From contig CP154954.1 in NCBI GenBank assembly GCA_039621445.1, positions 36,813,703 through 36,877,702 of the forward strand: a stretch of 64,000 nucleotides of DNA, read 5' to 3'. This document shows positions 11,605 to 22,015 of this stretch, one piece after another. Position 1 is the stretch's first letter. Every line of letters starts with the position of its first letter. The translations under genes and the position numbers were made by a program. Under the pieces are notes generated by a model. That model did not search any database. It worked only from the letters and a program-made list of their open reading frames with translations, and was not told the origin of the DNA. The stretch comes from Euglena gracilis (Eukaryota; Euglenida; Euglenophyceae; Euglenales).

Positions 11605-12840
11605 AAAACATCTTACAAAATCACCTGAACAGAGTGGTCAGGGATTTAATCAAATCAGGATTCAAAATCAATGTGAATAAGTCCACCCTGCAGCCCACCC
11701 AAATCGTCAATCATCTTGGACTTGAACTAAATTTCCAAGCAGGAAAATTAAAGGTGCCTCAGAAAATAAAAACAGTAAAAAGGAGCTGGGAAAAACGATG
11801 AAAAAAGATTACATGTCAAAAAGGCAACTGGCTGCCATTTTGGGCCAAATCAGATGCAATCTAATGGCCTTGCCCTTTCTAAGGACCTTTACGGATGCCC
11901 TGGAAAATTTTTTGGTGGAAAATTCCACAGCCCCCTGGGACTCAAAACATCCCATTTCCCAAAAAATAAAGGACCAATTAAAGGAAATAAAAATTCTGCT
12001 GGACACCTGGGGGGGCAGACCCTTTCCCCAAAATGCAACCAGGGAGTTGCAGTCAGACAGCAATACCCATACCCGGGGGGGGGGGGCTGGACATTAGAAC
12101 AGGCAAAATTGTGAAAGAATGAGGGAAAGCTCCATTTTGAACATAAATGTCAAAGAGATAAGTGCAGCAATAAGCACAGTTCAAAGCCTAAGCCAGCCAG
12201 GGGAAACTGTGTCCCTATCCGTGGACAATCAAGTAATTTACTACTACTTAACAAAAGGGGGGGGGCAGAAAAGACCGCTTCAATTACATGCTAAGACCCT
12301 TCTTCAAATGCTGCCTGGAGCACAACGTAAACCTGCAAGTAAAGTGGGTCCCCTCAAAGGAATGCCTGGCAGACCCCATAAGCAGATGGGAAATGTACAG
12401 GGGGGATTATTCACTGGACCCCCAACTTTTTCAATGGTTGAGACAGCAGTTCAAAAATTACATCACCCTGAAAACAGACCTTTTTGCCTCACCGGGCAAC
12501 AAAAAACTGCCACAATTTGTGGCCAGGTGGCCCCACTCGGGAACCACAGCAGTAGACGCATTACAGTGTCCACTGGACAACTTGGAGGATCTTTACGCAA
12601 CCCCCCCCCCCTGGTCTGTAATCAAGAAATTTCTTCCCAGATTAAAAATGCTTCCACAGGCCAAAGTTTTGATGGTCACCCCCTACTGGGATTCAGCCAC
12701 ATGGTGGCCCCAGTTAAAAAAAAACGAAATTTCCAGGGACCCCTGCCTGAAAATCACCCCCTACATGGGTATGTTCACCAATTGCAGGGGGGGAAAAATG
12801 CCCCCCCCCCCCCCCCAGGTGCCCCCTGCCTTGCATGATG
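11566..12840 (+). pseudogene. DIRS-like reverse transcriptase (5'-truncated) and RNase H, copy B
   Basis: Copy B begins inside the RT active site. The YLDD box of the other copies is represented only by a remnant reading LYDSLLVAPTQ near 11,575. The rest follows in order: VNHLGLELNFQAGKLKVP, KRQLAAILGQIRCNLMALPF at 11,820-11,880, the PWDSKHPISQKIKDQLKEIK linker, the RNase H core INVKEISAAISTVQSLSQPG with LSVDNQVIYYYLTKGGG at about 12,140-12,265, and then WVPSKECLADPISRWEMYRG and DLFASPGNKKLPQFVARWP. Frame changes fall at runs of G or C (12,075, 12,260 and 12,600). It has no ORF1 and no 5' end of its own. It abuts copy A head to head. Confidence 0.88.
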
Positions 12841-14380
12841 GGCTCAGGCAAATTTTGGAGGGGAAACAAATACAAAATTCAACCATTACAGATTTCCTGG
12901 GAAGAAACCCCAGTTTGAAAAGGTACCAAAGTGCCTGTACGCTTTTATGGGTGATTCTGGAAAAAATGGGGGTACCCCCCCCCGAAGCCACCACTGACCA
13001 AGTGGTTGACGCTTTAATTCAACCGTTCCAATTTTCAAAGGCCCAAGCACGCAATGCATACAGTGCTATGCTTCTGCTCCATGGCTTTGGTGGCCTAAGT
13101 GCCATGTAGGTACCTTATAAAGGAGTTTGGAACCAAAACCTGGAGAAATATGGTGCATTCTGGGATCCGCTCCCAATCCTCCTGGGGCTGGCACAGTCCC
13201 CCCCCCCCTTGCCCTCTCTCGTATGTGTACGTTGCGTACACAACTCATTTTCTGTTCACGCATCCTCTGTTTTACAGATCATCTTATTTAACACAGCTTG
13301 AACTAGGTATTGGGGTAACTGGGATATGGGCCTCCGTGGCCCTTGCCGTAGTGGCATAACAGCTGTTTTGGCTTTTCTGTCCTTCGGGTTTCTCTGACCA
13401 CTGTCTGCCTAAGTCTGTGGCTGTCACTGGTGGGTTTTTAGAAACTTTTTCAGGGAGGGATGGGACAGCTACGGATCGCCACGGTTGCACCGCGTCATCA
13501 GGTCGTTCAGCTGCAGCGGCAGGCAGTTGTTGTTGTTCAGCGGTGCTCATCGTGTTGGTAATTGCATTTTTCATCGAAGTTTTTAATGTGTCAACGAATT
13601 CTGATTTGATATTCTCTACGAGCGTGACCTTCTGGATAATTTTATTGGCTTCACTCCTCGAAATTGACTTGTCAAGGTTCTTGAAATGAAGTTTTTCCAG
13701 TGTTGGAAAAAGGGCACTGGGCAGCAAAAATAGACCCACAGCTTTTCGAATGTCTTCATTACTGACATAAAAAATTGGGGCATTAGATTCAGGCCAAAAA
13801 AAGCCTGCCTGGAATTCCCAGGTCTGCCCCCCACCTGATGTCTTACTAAGGGCCATAGGGCCTGGCTCACTGGGATGTGGAAGTAAGCATTCTTTAGGTC
13901 CAAAGAACCACCAGTGTGTTGGGGGGGGGGGTGCTCCCTACATCAAAATCAAACGTAAGGGTCAAAAGTTCATAAGTGGGAGAGAGTTGTCTCTATTCCC
14001 CGGTGCCCCCAAATCAGTCCGTTTCATTTGACGATGTCTTATGTGGCAGCAACACGTTTCTTTGTGAAAACTGAGGGCCCCCTTTTAATTACGTTAAAAC
14101 CCCCCTATAAAGCCACTGAGGCAGATACCATTGCTTCTCTAAACAAATTTTTTTTGGCCCAGCATGGGGTCCCCCCCAGGTTTTGGGACCCCTCTCCACC
14201 AGAGGGGCAGGGGTTGGTTTACGCAAAAAAATTTGCCCTTTCTGCACAAGAAGTTTGTGAAATTGGTCAGTGGAAGGGAGTGGAGGCTTTCACAGCCCAC
14301 TATCAAAGACTTGGTGCCCAAGGTGCTTTGGAGAATGCCCTGGCCCACCTTTTTTCAGTGCACAATCTGGCCTCTCAATG
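12840..14380 (+). pseudogene. DIRS-like tyrosine recombinase, copy B, interrupted by a 620-bp insert
   Basis: The N-terminal helical region (TDFLGRNPSLKRYQSACTLL at 12,890-12,950, QARNAYSAMLLLHGFGGLS to 13,105) is followed at about 13,285 by foreign sequence. The core resumes at about 13,905 with the DNA for RTTSVL and continues with KTEGPLLITLKPPYKATEAD. In the HxxR box the His codon reads CTC, giving LSTR where copy C has HSTR (about 14,190-14,203). The tyrosine of AHYQRL is intact (14,301-14,303). It ends directly at the end-repeat modules. It is inactive because of the insertion, the lost His and the frameshifts. Confidence 0.8.
13285..13905 (-). mobile_element. Insert in copy B carrying a minus-strand RT fragment
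   Basis: Compared with copy C (25,690-25,730), about 620 bp of unrelated DNA separates two halves of the recombinase. On the minus strand, 13,730-13,905 encodes DLKNAYFHIPVSQALWPLVR and MPQFFMSVMKTFEKLW, that is, the RT palm region of the same element family. It then continues into KSISRSEANKIIQKVTLVEN and a Gln/Ala-rich stretch of unknown origin (13,290-13,725). It is a piece of another element copy joined to unassigned sequence, not a complete insertion. Confidence 0.65.
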
Positions 14381-14775
14381 ACAAAGTGTGGAGCCCGAGG
14401 TGTCTCGTACTCCGTCGAGGCAAACCGACCAGGGAGGAAGAGGCACCGAGGGCGAAGCACAAAGACCTTGTGAGCCCGACCCCCCCACCTGTATAAGAAA
14501 TTTTGTCTTCAAACGCCCTCGATCAGAAGATGGGGGCAAGGGAGGGGGAGGTGGGGGGGACCCACCAGTGAAACAGGCAGCGCCATGGTCGCCACGTCGG
14601 AGACAATGCCGCCAATTCCGGCGAAAAAAGGCACTAAGCGGGACTTCCTAACCCAGCGCACGAAACAATCACAACAAATCGCCGGCGAGCAAGGCATGGC
14701 CTCACAATATCTTTGTGCTTCGCCGTCGGTGTCCCTTCCTCCCTGGTCGGCTTGCCTCGAGGGAGTACGATTTAG
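14380..14775 (+). repeat. DIRS end-repeat modules, copy B side
   Basis: CTCGTACTCCGTCGAGGCAA at about 14,403 starts a ~60-bp module that recurs inverted at about 14,705-14,772, ending in CTTGCCTCGAGGGAGTACGA. Between the two lie GTCTTCAAACGCCCTCGATC and the second module (GGCACTAAGCGGGA... to GCGAGCAAGGCATGG). Copies A and C have the same order. Confidence 0.7.
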
Positions 14776-14789
14776 GGGGGTTTAGCAGT

Positions 14790-15660
14790 CGGCGAACTAG
14801 ACCCGTCAGCACATTGCTGTGGGTGCTTTGACACCCACCCATTGCTGTTGGGTGCTTTCTTGACAAGTCGGAAGACTGCCCACTGTCCCCCTCCCACCCA
14901 ACACCGTCCCACAGACCAGCTACGGACCCCCCCTTCAGTGTACCGTCTGTGGCCCCACCGTCCCCAAAAGTAAAATCGCTGAAGATATTTTGTTGAATGA
15001 TCTATTAAAGGAATTTTTTGGGGGATGTTCTTCAAAAATTGACGCCTTTTTCTCAGTGAAAAGGCTGTCTGTTTCCCCCACCACGTGGTCAATAAGAAAG
15101 TATTTTTGAGGCCGGGAACACCACTTTTGGTGGGGCACTTAGGAAATTGTCCGCCTCCCGTGGGGGGTCAGCGCACCCAAAAAGCCCGAGTAATCGAGTC
15201 ATGGACGGTTTTCTCCCCAAACCACCCAGCCCCCCCCAGGACCCCACCAGCACCCCCAGGACCCCCCAGAACCTCCCCAGGACCCCCCCCCAGAACCACC
15301 CCCAGGACCCCCTCAGGACCCCCCCCCAGGACCCCCCAAAACCCACCGGGGGGCGGTACCAACATGACCCAGTGACCGGGAGTTCCGGGGCCTTTGGCTC
15401 CCGCTACCGGGTGGGGCTCCCGCCCCCCCCCCCGGACCCCCTGGGATTCAAAACAACCACATCGCGTGCTGAGAAAAATTGCCAAAAAGTTGCGGGACAC
15501 CCCAGGAACACCAGGACCCCCCAGAACCCGCCCAGGAACCCCCAGGGCACCCAAGGCCCCCCAGGACCCCCCAGGACCCCCCAGGACCCCCCAGGAGCCC
15601 ACCCAGGACCCCCCAATGGAAAACTCTTTTGGGCACAATATTTTCCTGTGTTTGTAATGT
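14790..15660. repeat. CCCCCAGGA minisatellite region
   Basis: 15,225-15,350 and 15,500-15,615 are made of imperfect AGGACCCCCC repeats. The proline-rich frames across it are artefacts. 14,790-15,225 shows no gene. Near 15,770-15,860 there is a TATACATATACAT / ACACACATG low-complexity stretch. Confidence 0.65.
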
Positions 15661-16037
15661 AATTTTGTTTTTCCATTTCTGTTATTGTTGTTTCTAGATG
15701 TTTTAAAAAAGTCATCTAGAAAATTGAATCGGCGTGGACACCAAAGTTCCGCCACGAACCATTCCTTGCCCAACCATGTTCTCTCCCTGTATACATATAC
15801 ATATACGTTTACATACACATATACATACACACATGTGTGTATAAACACGCACACATGTATCCTATTTTTTCTTTTGACCCCATATCCTCAGCACTTCCCC
15901 ATTATGGGACCTAACTTTCTGCACAGGATGTTGTTTGTGTGCGTGTGTGTGCCACGGTCCCGCCTTACTCATTTTCGCGCCGGCAGTTGGCTGACATTGC
16001 CCTGACGTCAAAAGTGACAAATTTGAAAAAAAACAAG

Positions 16038-17108
16038 ATGAACCCCCAAAACGCAGTGGACACAATGACTGATTATGACAACTTGCTGCAGAAGCTCATC
16101 AGCGACACCCTGGTCTTCGAGGCATCCTGGTCAAGATTCATGTTCGACTTGGAGGCCCTGCAGCGTTTAATGGACACACCGCGAGAAAAAATCTTATTTC
16201 TGTTGGCAGCTGGCAGCCGCTTTCAAGGCACTGGGTGGAACACGGTTCGAGCATCAAAGAAGGTACACGAATTGACAGGTTGTGCATCGGTGAAGAGATA
16301 TATTAAAACCTTCAGAGAATTTTGGTTAGACACCATTTCCGTTGTCACCGATGCCGAAATTGCAGACATCGAAATGATTCCAGATTTCGCAGGTGTGGCC
16401 TTCACCTCGGCAGCCCAAGTGCTGCCACAGAACAACCACCCACCCCCAGATGCCCTGGCAGACCGCTGCAATTGGACGAGACAGAGGAAGAGGAGAACGT
16501 ACACTTCCCCTGGGAAGACCTGGATACCTCACTACCCTGGTGATAACAAAATCGACGTTCGTCGTCTCTTGGAGGCCCACCCAAAGTTCAATAACCCGCC
16601 AGCTCGTGCGACCGAGAATCGGCTCGTGGGCGACGCACGGAAGAAGCAAGACCAGTTCCTGAAGAGCGTCAGCACCAGTTTGCTACACGCACTGCGAGTC
16701 TACAGGTACGTCTGGGTGCACCCCGTCTCCAACGAAGTCCAGCTACAACTTTGGCATTACCTCAGCGAGCTGTTATTCAAAATTCAACAGGAACGACGTG
16801 GACTGGCTGTCCTGGGGATTACACGAAGACAAGGCGGTGGTGCTGCAGAGCTTTTGTCTGCCGAGGACAACGTAAGGAATTTCAGAATGGAGATTTCTAT
16901 CCAGAGGATAAGTATGGAGTCGAGACACCATTTTTCACAAAATGGTAGGTTTTCTTCTATCCCTCAGGGGTACTCCTTTCCTCCGCAGGACCCAGCAGCA
17001 CCTACAAGCCTGGTGGCATTAGGTAGGGCAGACGAAAGTCAAGTCCCAAAGGAGGTTTTCGAGGAGGCTTCAGAAGTTTCTGGAGACGCGGCTCAAGCTC
17101 GAGGCTAG
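16038..17108 (+). CDS. ORF1 (gag-like) of a second DIRS-like retrotransposon family
   Basis: An uninterrupted 356-residue frame from the ATG at 16,038 (MNPQNAVDTMTDYDNLLQKL) to a TAG at 17,108. The frame is also open upstream to another ATG at 15,939. I chose 16,038 because the 33 codons before it look like non-coding leader. The protein is mostly helical, with motifs ILFLLAAGSRFQGTGWNTVR, LLHALRVYRYVWVHPVSNEV and LWHYLSELLFKIQQERRGLA. I recognise no catalytic domain. Its place about 270 bp before a DIRS-type RT on the same strand, its length and the absence of introns suggest the gag-like protein. It has no similarity that I can see to ORF1 of copies A to C. It is the longest intact non-repetitive frame in the window. 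Confidence 0.6.
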   Translation: MNPQNAVDTMTDYDNLLQKLISDTLVFEASWSRFMFDLEALQRLMDTPREKILFLLAAGSRFQGTGWNTVRASKKVHELTGCASVKRYIKTFREFWLDTISVVTDAEIADIEMIPDFAGVAFTSAAQVLPQNNHPPPDALADRCNWTRQRKRRTYTSPGKTWIPHYPGDNKIDVRRLLEAHPKFNNPPARATENRLVGDARKKQDQFLKSVSTSLLHALRVYRYVWVHPVSNEVQLQLWHYLSELLFKIQQERRGLAVLGITRRQGGGAAELLSAEDNVRNFRMEISIQRISMESRHHFSQNGRFSSIPQGYSFPPQDPAAPTSLVALGRADESQVPKEVFEEASEVSGDAAQARG

Positions 17109-17345
17109 CTACCAGCAGCAAAGGAGCTGGAACAAAGGGCGAAGGTACCCTCTCCCCCACCCCTGCCCCACTGTGGGGGTCCAAGGACCGAGGAGGCCAG
17201 TTTGGTCAAGGCGACACCTGTGTTCCCCGTGATGACCCAATGTCTGTCACCCCCATGTATTTGAATTACCTGAACTCACCTCACTCTCTGAGCCTCCCAG
17301 GGGCAGACCCTTTTGTAGGCCTCCCTCCATTCCAAGGCCGAGGGA

Positions 17346-18245
17346 ATGTCTTCTTTGGTGGGAAAAACATGCCCCCACCTTCGTGCTAAAGTTGATAAAA
17401 GTGGAGGTGGAACCTCACTACCCCAAGCTGGATCTAAGCTGCAAGGTGCAGAGAAACACCCCAGCGGAAATAAGCCAGGCTCTAAAAGTCATGCACGAGT
17501 ATGTAGAGGTGGGGGCAGCAAAGGAGGTAACCTGGGAGGGAACAAAAATTTTGGTTCCCTGGTTTGTAATTCAAAAGCTGGAGTCCAATGGAAAAGAAAA
17601 ACTGAGTCTTATCTCAGACTGCTGAACCATAAATCAAGTTCTGCAACCCACCAAATTCAACCTGGAACACTGGGGGGACATTTTCCCCCAGTTGGAGAAG
17701 GTGATGTGGGCAGCCAAGGTGGACTTAAAAAATGCATACTTCCACCTGTAACTTTCAGCAGCACTAAAAATTTACATTCGAATGCTAATTGGAGAGGAAC
17801 TTACCTTACCCAACCTTATCTCAGGATGGAGGTAATGAACGTTTTCCTGAAAAAGTGGAGGAAGCATGGGCTTCAGATTTTCGTCTATTTGGACTACATT
17901 CTTCTGGTGGCAAGGTCAGAAAAGTTGGCCCAAAAACACATGGCCCTGGCCCTAAAAGACCAACGGGACAGTGTGATGTGCATCAACTGGGAAAAATCAG
18001 AAGTCAACCCCAGCAAACACTTAGGCTTTTTTCTGGATTTTCAATAAGGTGTTTTCCAAGTCCCCACGGGGAAGTTAAAGGCCATCAGGAAGGAGCTAGG
18101 AAAATTTTTAGCTCAGCCAGAAATATCCTTCAGAAAAGCTGCACCAATTTTAGGGCAAGTAAGAAGTTTTTTTTAACTGACCTGCCTCAGGGCTTGTACG
18201 GATCTCCTAGTGCAATTTTCAGACCAACGTCTTCAGCAAGGTTGA
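17346..18245 (+). pseudogene. DIRS-like reverse transcriptase, second family (dead, 3'-truncated)
   Basis: RT fragments in order: ISQALKVMHEYVEVGAAKEV, then VPWFVIQKLESNGKEKLSLI and SDC (to 17,625), WAAKVDLKNAYFHL (about 17,710-17,750), IFVYLDYILLVARSEKLAQK (about 17,875), VNPSKHLGFFLDFQ (18,005-18,045) and KAAPILGQVRSFF (18,135-18,175). The catalytic YLDD box reads YLDY, so the second Asp is lost. There is an in-frame TGA where copy A has the Arg of SDCREINQ, TAA codons near 17,750, 18,045 and 18,177, and at least one frameshift. RNase H and recombinase are missing. Similarity stops near 18,245, just before a G run at 18,280-18,294. It lies downstream of the intact ORF1 on the same strand. 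Confidence 0.8.
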
Positions 18246-18294
18246 GATCACAAGTTACCTTGAAACAAAGGCGGCGCCGGGGGGGGGGGGGGGG

Positions 18295-21200
18295 CTCTTT
18301 TTGCAATCGGCACCTTTTCCGCCGCCCGACCCCGGGCCTCCTGTTTGGCTCCCTTCGGCTTCGCCTTGGGTTTTGCCTTTGCCTTGGACTTTGCTTTCCC
18401 ACCCATTGGCAGGCAACTTCCACTTCAACCCTTCAAAATTCAACCACAGCACAAAACTCAAATCTCCAAATCCTCAGTCAGTCCCATCATCCAGATATAA
18501 GCCAGGGGGCCACGACCCATGGTCCCAGCAATCAATTCATGAGGTTTGACTGTACAGAAAAAAACTAAAATTACAATGCGTAGCGTGCACATTATCTGGC
18601 GCAGCCTAATTCATCTGAAAGGTAGGGACATGTCCAATGCCACACTCTTCTTCTTCTTATTCTTCCTCTTCTTTCGTCTTCGTCTCTTCCTCCTTTTTTC
18701 TCCTTCGTTTTTCTCCTTGTTCCCCTTCTTGGAGAGGACATGAATGCCGTGGTGTCTGTGGCGTCACAAACACACAAAATTCTCGGAAAATGCAGCCAAA
18801 AAGACCCAGTCACCTCCACACTCCCAAGGAAAAAGTTTGGCCTCCTGCAAGGAAGGTTCTGTTTCTTGATTTTTTTGGAAAACTTCAAAACCCCGTTATA
18901 AAAAAGTAAACGATATTTGGCAAAAAATGCCTTCCACAAAATCAAAAAAGCAGTTAATGCTGAATTAATCTGACCGAAATGCCTCAAAATCTCAGAAAAA
19001 AACATCATCTGGACAGCTGCCAGCCAGCCCCCCCCCACCACCCTGACGCTGTGGACCTGCCAAATCTGCCACGATCTAAAGGCAATAGAACTGGGTTTAT
19101 AGTTAAAAGAATTTGAAACTTTCGTTTTGGATTTTTCTAAGGAGAGAAAATGTTCCAAAAATGTCAGATAAATTATTTTTCCCGGTTGTCTGTTTTATTG
19201 CCGAGATTTGGGCATAACATATTTGCTTCGACAGAAAAAATTTTCGACGTGCATTTTTCAAATGTCTGACAACGTTTTTGATGGCCATATTACACCTGTT
19301 CACCTAATCAAGCGCTCGTCGCCGTTCATCCACGTTATTCTAGGGGAAGATGTGGTGTTGTGAGCTTCAAGTGTTGGGTGGGTTGGGTTGTGAAACCGTT
19401 CACACCAGGCAGACCGTGGCGGCCGTCCTGGTTCTCCGGATGCGGCGAAGTCTAGTCTCCCAGGGGACGTCCTTGCCGGTGCAGGCGGGGTGTGGGGTCG
19501 GCACGATGGGCTCTGGGGAGCGGGGTAGATTCGAGATACCCCCTTCCCACATAGGATTTCTTCTGGGAACCTAACGCCCTCCGTTTTGGGGACTGGGTTG
19601 GAGGGGATTCCGGCTTGGCCTCCCTTCGGATGGTAGGGGTATTTAGGAAAAGGCCTGGCTGGAGACCCTCCAATAAATGCTTGTACCACAGCACCAGCAC
19701 CTTTTTACTTGTACTGCTTCTCTGTGCCAGCAGCAGCCCAAATACCCAATCTTTTGTTATAAATCTGAACTTCTCTTTGGTTTGAAACCTTTGATTGCTT
19801 CTCCACTTTGGCTGCAGCGCTTGTAATTTTCCTTCTTGTATTTGCTTTCTCCAAAGACAATTTCAGATTGAAACATAGGTAAGAAAGCGGGGGCCTTCAT
19901 CAGTGAAAACAGTTGGACGGTTGGGCTCCTGGGATCTCCTGCTGAATTCGCTGTGCAGTTCGCTATATATAAAACAGCAGCAGCGGCCGGTCCGCCAACT
20001 CAACATGAATTGCTCCATACATGGGGCAGAACATAAGTGAAGTATTTTGACATTCTGACAAGAGTGTGGAAGGTGGAAACAAAAAAATTGACCTTCCCAG
20101 TGCCTTCAGACAACAATGTCCCATTGCTCTTGCTTCCACACCCCAGAGACTCACTGCCTCTGAAGTGGCCCCGCCCAATGTCGGTGGTATGCAGGAGTGA
20201 AAGCTTGGCAAAAAAAATTATATTCCAGGAAGATGGTAGCAGACGTTCTTCACAGAACAAATTTCCTGGGAGCAAACCACACAGACAAGATGGATCCGGC
20301 TCCCACGGCTCCCCTCTCCCCAGAGCCCATCGCGCCGACACCTCACCACGCCGGCACACCCTCACGGACCTCCAGGAATGAAAGCTGGGCAAAAACTTTA
20401 TCCTTCGGGAAACTGTTGCTGAGTTGTTACAGCCCCTGGTTCAGGGGATCGAAACTAAAAAGCGCCTCGCAAATAGGAAGCGAAGGTTATGAAAATGCAC
20501 TCTCAACCAAAGTGGCACAAAAATAAAACAAAAAAAGTGAAAAAACACCAAATTGCAGAAAAAACATTTAATACCTCCTCCCCACTTTTCCACTGGAGAA
20601 ACTGGAGAAACTGTGCTGGGCTCTGCTGCAAAATTTGTTTCATTTGTGTAAAATTAAGCACTCTGTTGTCCAAAAAGCAAAACAATGGCAAAAAGCAGAA
20701 AGAACTAAAAAACACAAAAATTTCCAAAATCGAAAGACACAAAGAAACTGTGAAAAATTCGTTTTTTAGAAAAAAACGCAATTTTTAGAAAAATAGAACT
20801 ATGCCAAATAGGCACCCACAATTTCACCTCACAAGGCCATTGGAAAAAAAACGCCTGGGTCTTTGCGACTGGACCTCCTTATCCCCCCCCCACCTGCGGT
20901 CACCACCCAGCCCCAGGGCTTTTTCGCAAAAAACGCCTCTGGAGGGCTCACGGCCGGATTCCCAGCATTTCACCCCCTGCCAGCAGCTGGGTTGGCATGC
21001 AAGCGTAGGATCCAAACCTTTGACACTTCAAATGGGTTTTTTTTCCCTTGAATACAAAGAGAACCACAAATGAGTTTCTTTTGAAGTATGAACTTGATTC
21101 AGAAAGCAAAGCACATGAAAGGCAACTTGTACACCTTTGTTGTACACACCTGTGCTTGCTGGTGGTGAGAGCGACGTACAAACAATGATTTCGGAATGGA

Positions 21201-21720
21201 GTGCCTTACTTCTTCACTCTTTTCATTTCAGTTTCAGTCTTGCAACATTTTGCTCACCTTCCATTTGATTCTGGGGCTTTCTACCCACTGTGTGAGTCCT
21301 ACAACCGGGGGAACGTTGAGAAAAGCGGCTGTCGGCGGCCCGGCCGCGGACACTCCGAAATGATTCCCGAATCTCTTGATTCATGCGGGGGGAGGTCTGG
21401 TTTTCGTTAGAAATCTTGACTCATCATCCGAAAACGCGTCCATTGGGACTGGTTAAGGCCAAGCGGGGAACCACGGCATGAGCGGAGACGCGGGGTGGGG
21501 GCAATGTGCCGGTAGACTCTGCAACCGGTGCGCGAATAGAACCTTTTGAGCTCAAAGAGTCAGCAAGTGTGCCAACCACACCCATGTGAGGGTTTTGTTG
21601 GACGGAACACATTTGTGCGTGTAATTGGTCCAAATTGGTCACCAAATGATGCACTTGGAGAAGAACGGGGAATTTTGGAATCCCCTCCCAATCCTGCTGG
21701 AGCTGGTCAAGGCCCCATGC
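18295..21720. other. Unassigned DNA with no recognised gene
   Basis: 18,645-18,735 is a CTT/TCC-rich polypyrimidine tract. About 19,450-19,540 and 20,300-20,390 are diverged inverted copies sharing the words CCCCAGAGCCCATCG and GCCGAC. The rest has ordinary composition with short frames on both strands, none with a recognisable domain. Exons of an unknown gene cannot be excluded. Confidence 0.4.
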
Positions 21721-21724
21721 CCAC

Positions 21725-21890
21725 TGATATGACACCTCGGGCTCCGCACTTTGCCGTTGTGAGGCCATGGCTTGCTCGCCGGCGGTTTGTTGTGATTGTT
21801 TTGGTGCGCTTGGTTAGGAGGTCCCGCTTAGTGCCCTTTTTCGCCAGAGTTGGCTGATTCTTAACTTGCCCTTCGACACCCAGAAGAAAG
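21725..21890 (+). repeat. Left inverted end repeat of DIRS-like copy C
   Basis: 21,725-21,760 (GACACCTCGGGCTCCGCACT onward) is the reverse complement of 26,185-26,222. The following 21,755-21,845 (GGCTTGCTCGCCGGCGGTTT onward) is the reverse complement of 26,430-26,520. The left end thus joins two blocks that lie ~210 bp apart at the right end. That is the relation expected between a terminal repeat and an internal complementary region in DIRS-type elements. Confidence 0.7.
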
Positions 21891-22015
21891 GAACAGAGTT
21901 CACGAACGAGGAAGAACTAGGAAAATAAGTCAATATCAATTCAATATCCAGAAGAACACGAAACAGACGAAAATCAATTGAGAATTCAATTGTCAAATTT
22001 CAATTTCGGCTTCGA

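Noticed and set aside
15147-15855. Proline-rich and glycine-rich frames on both strands.
   Set aside because: They arise from the CCCCCAGGA minisatellite. No signal or conserved motif.
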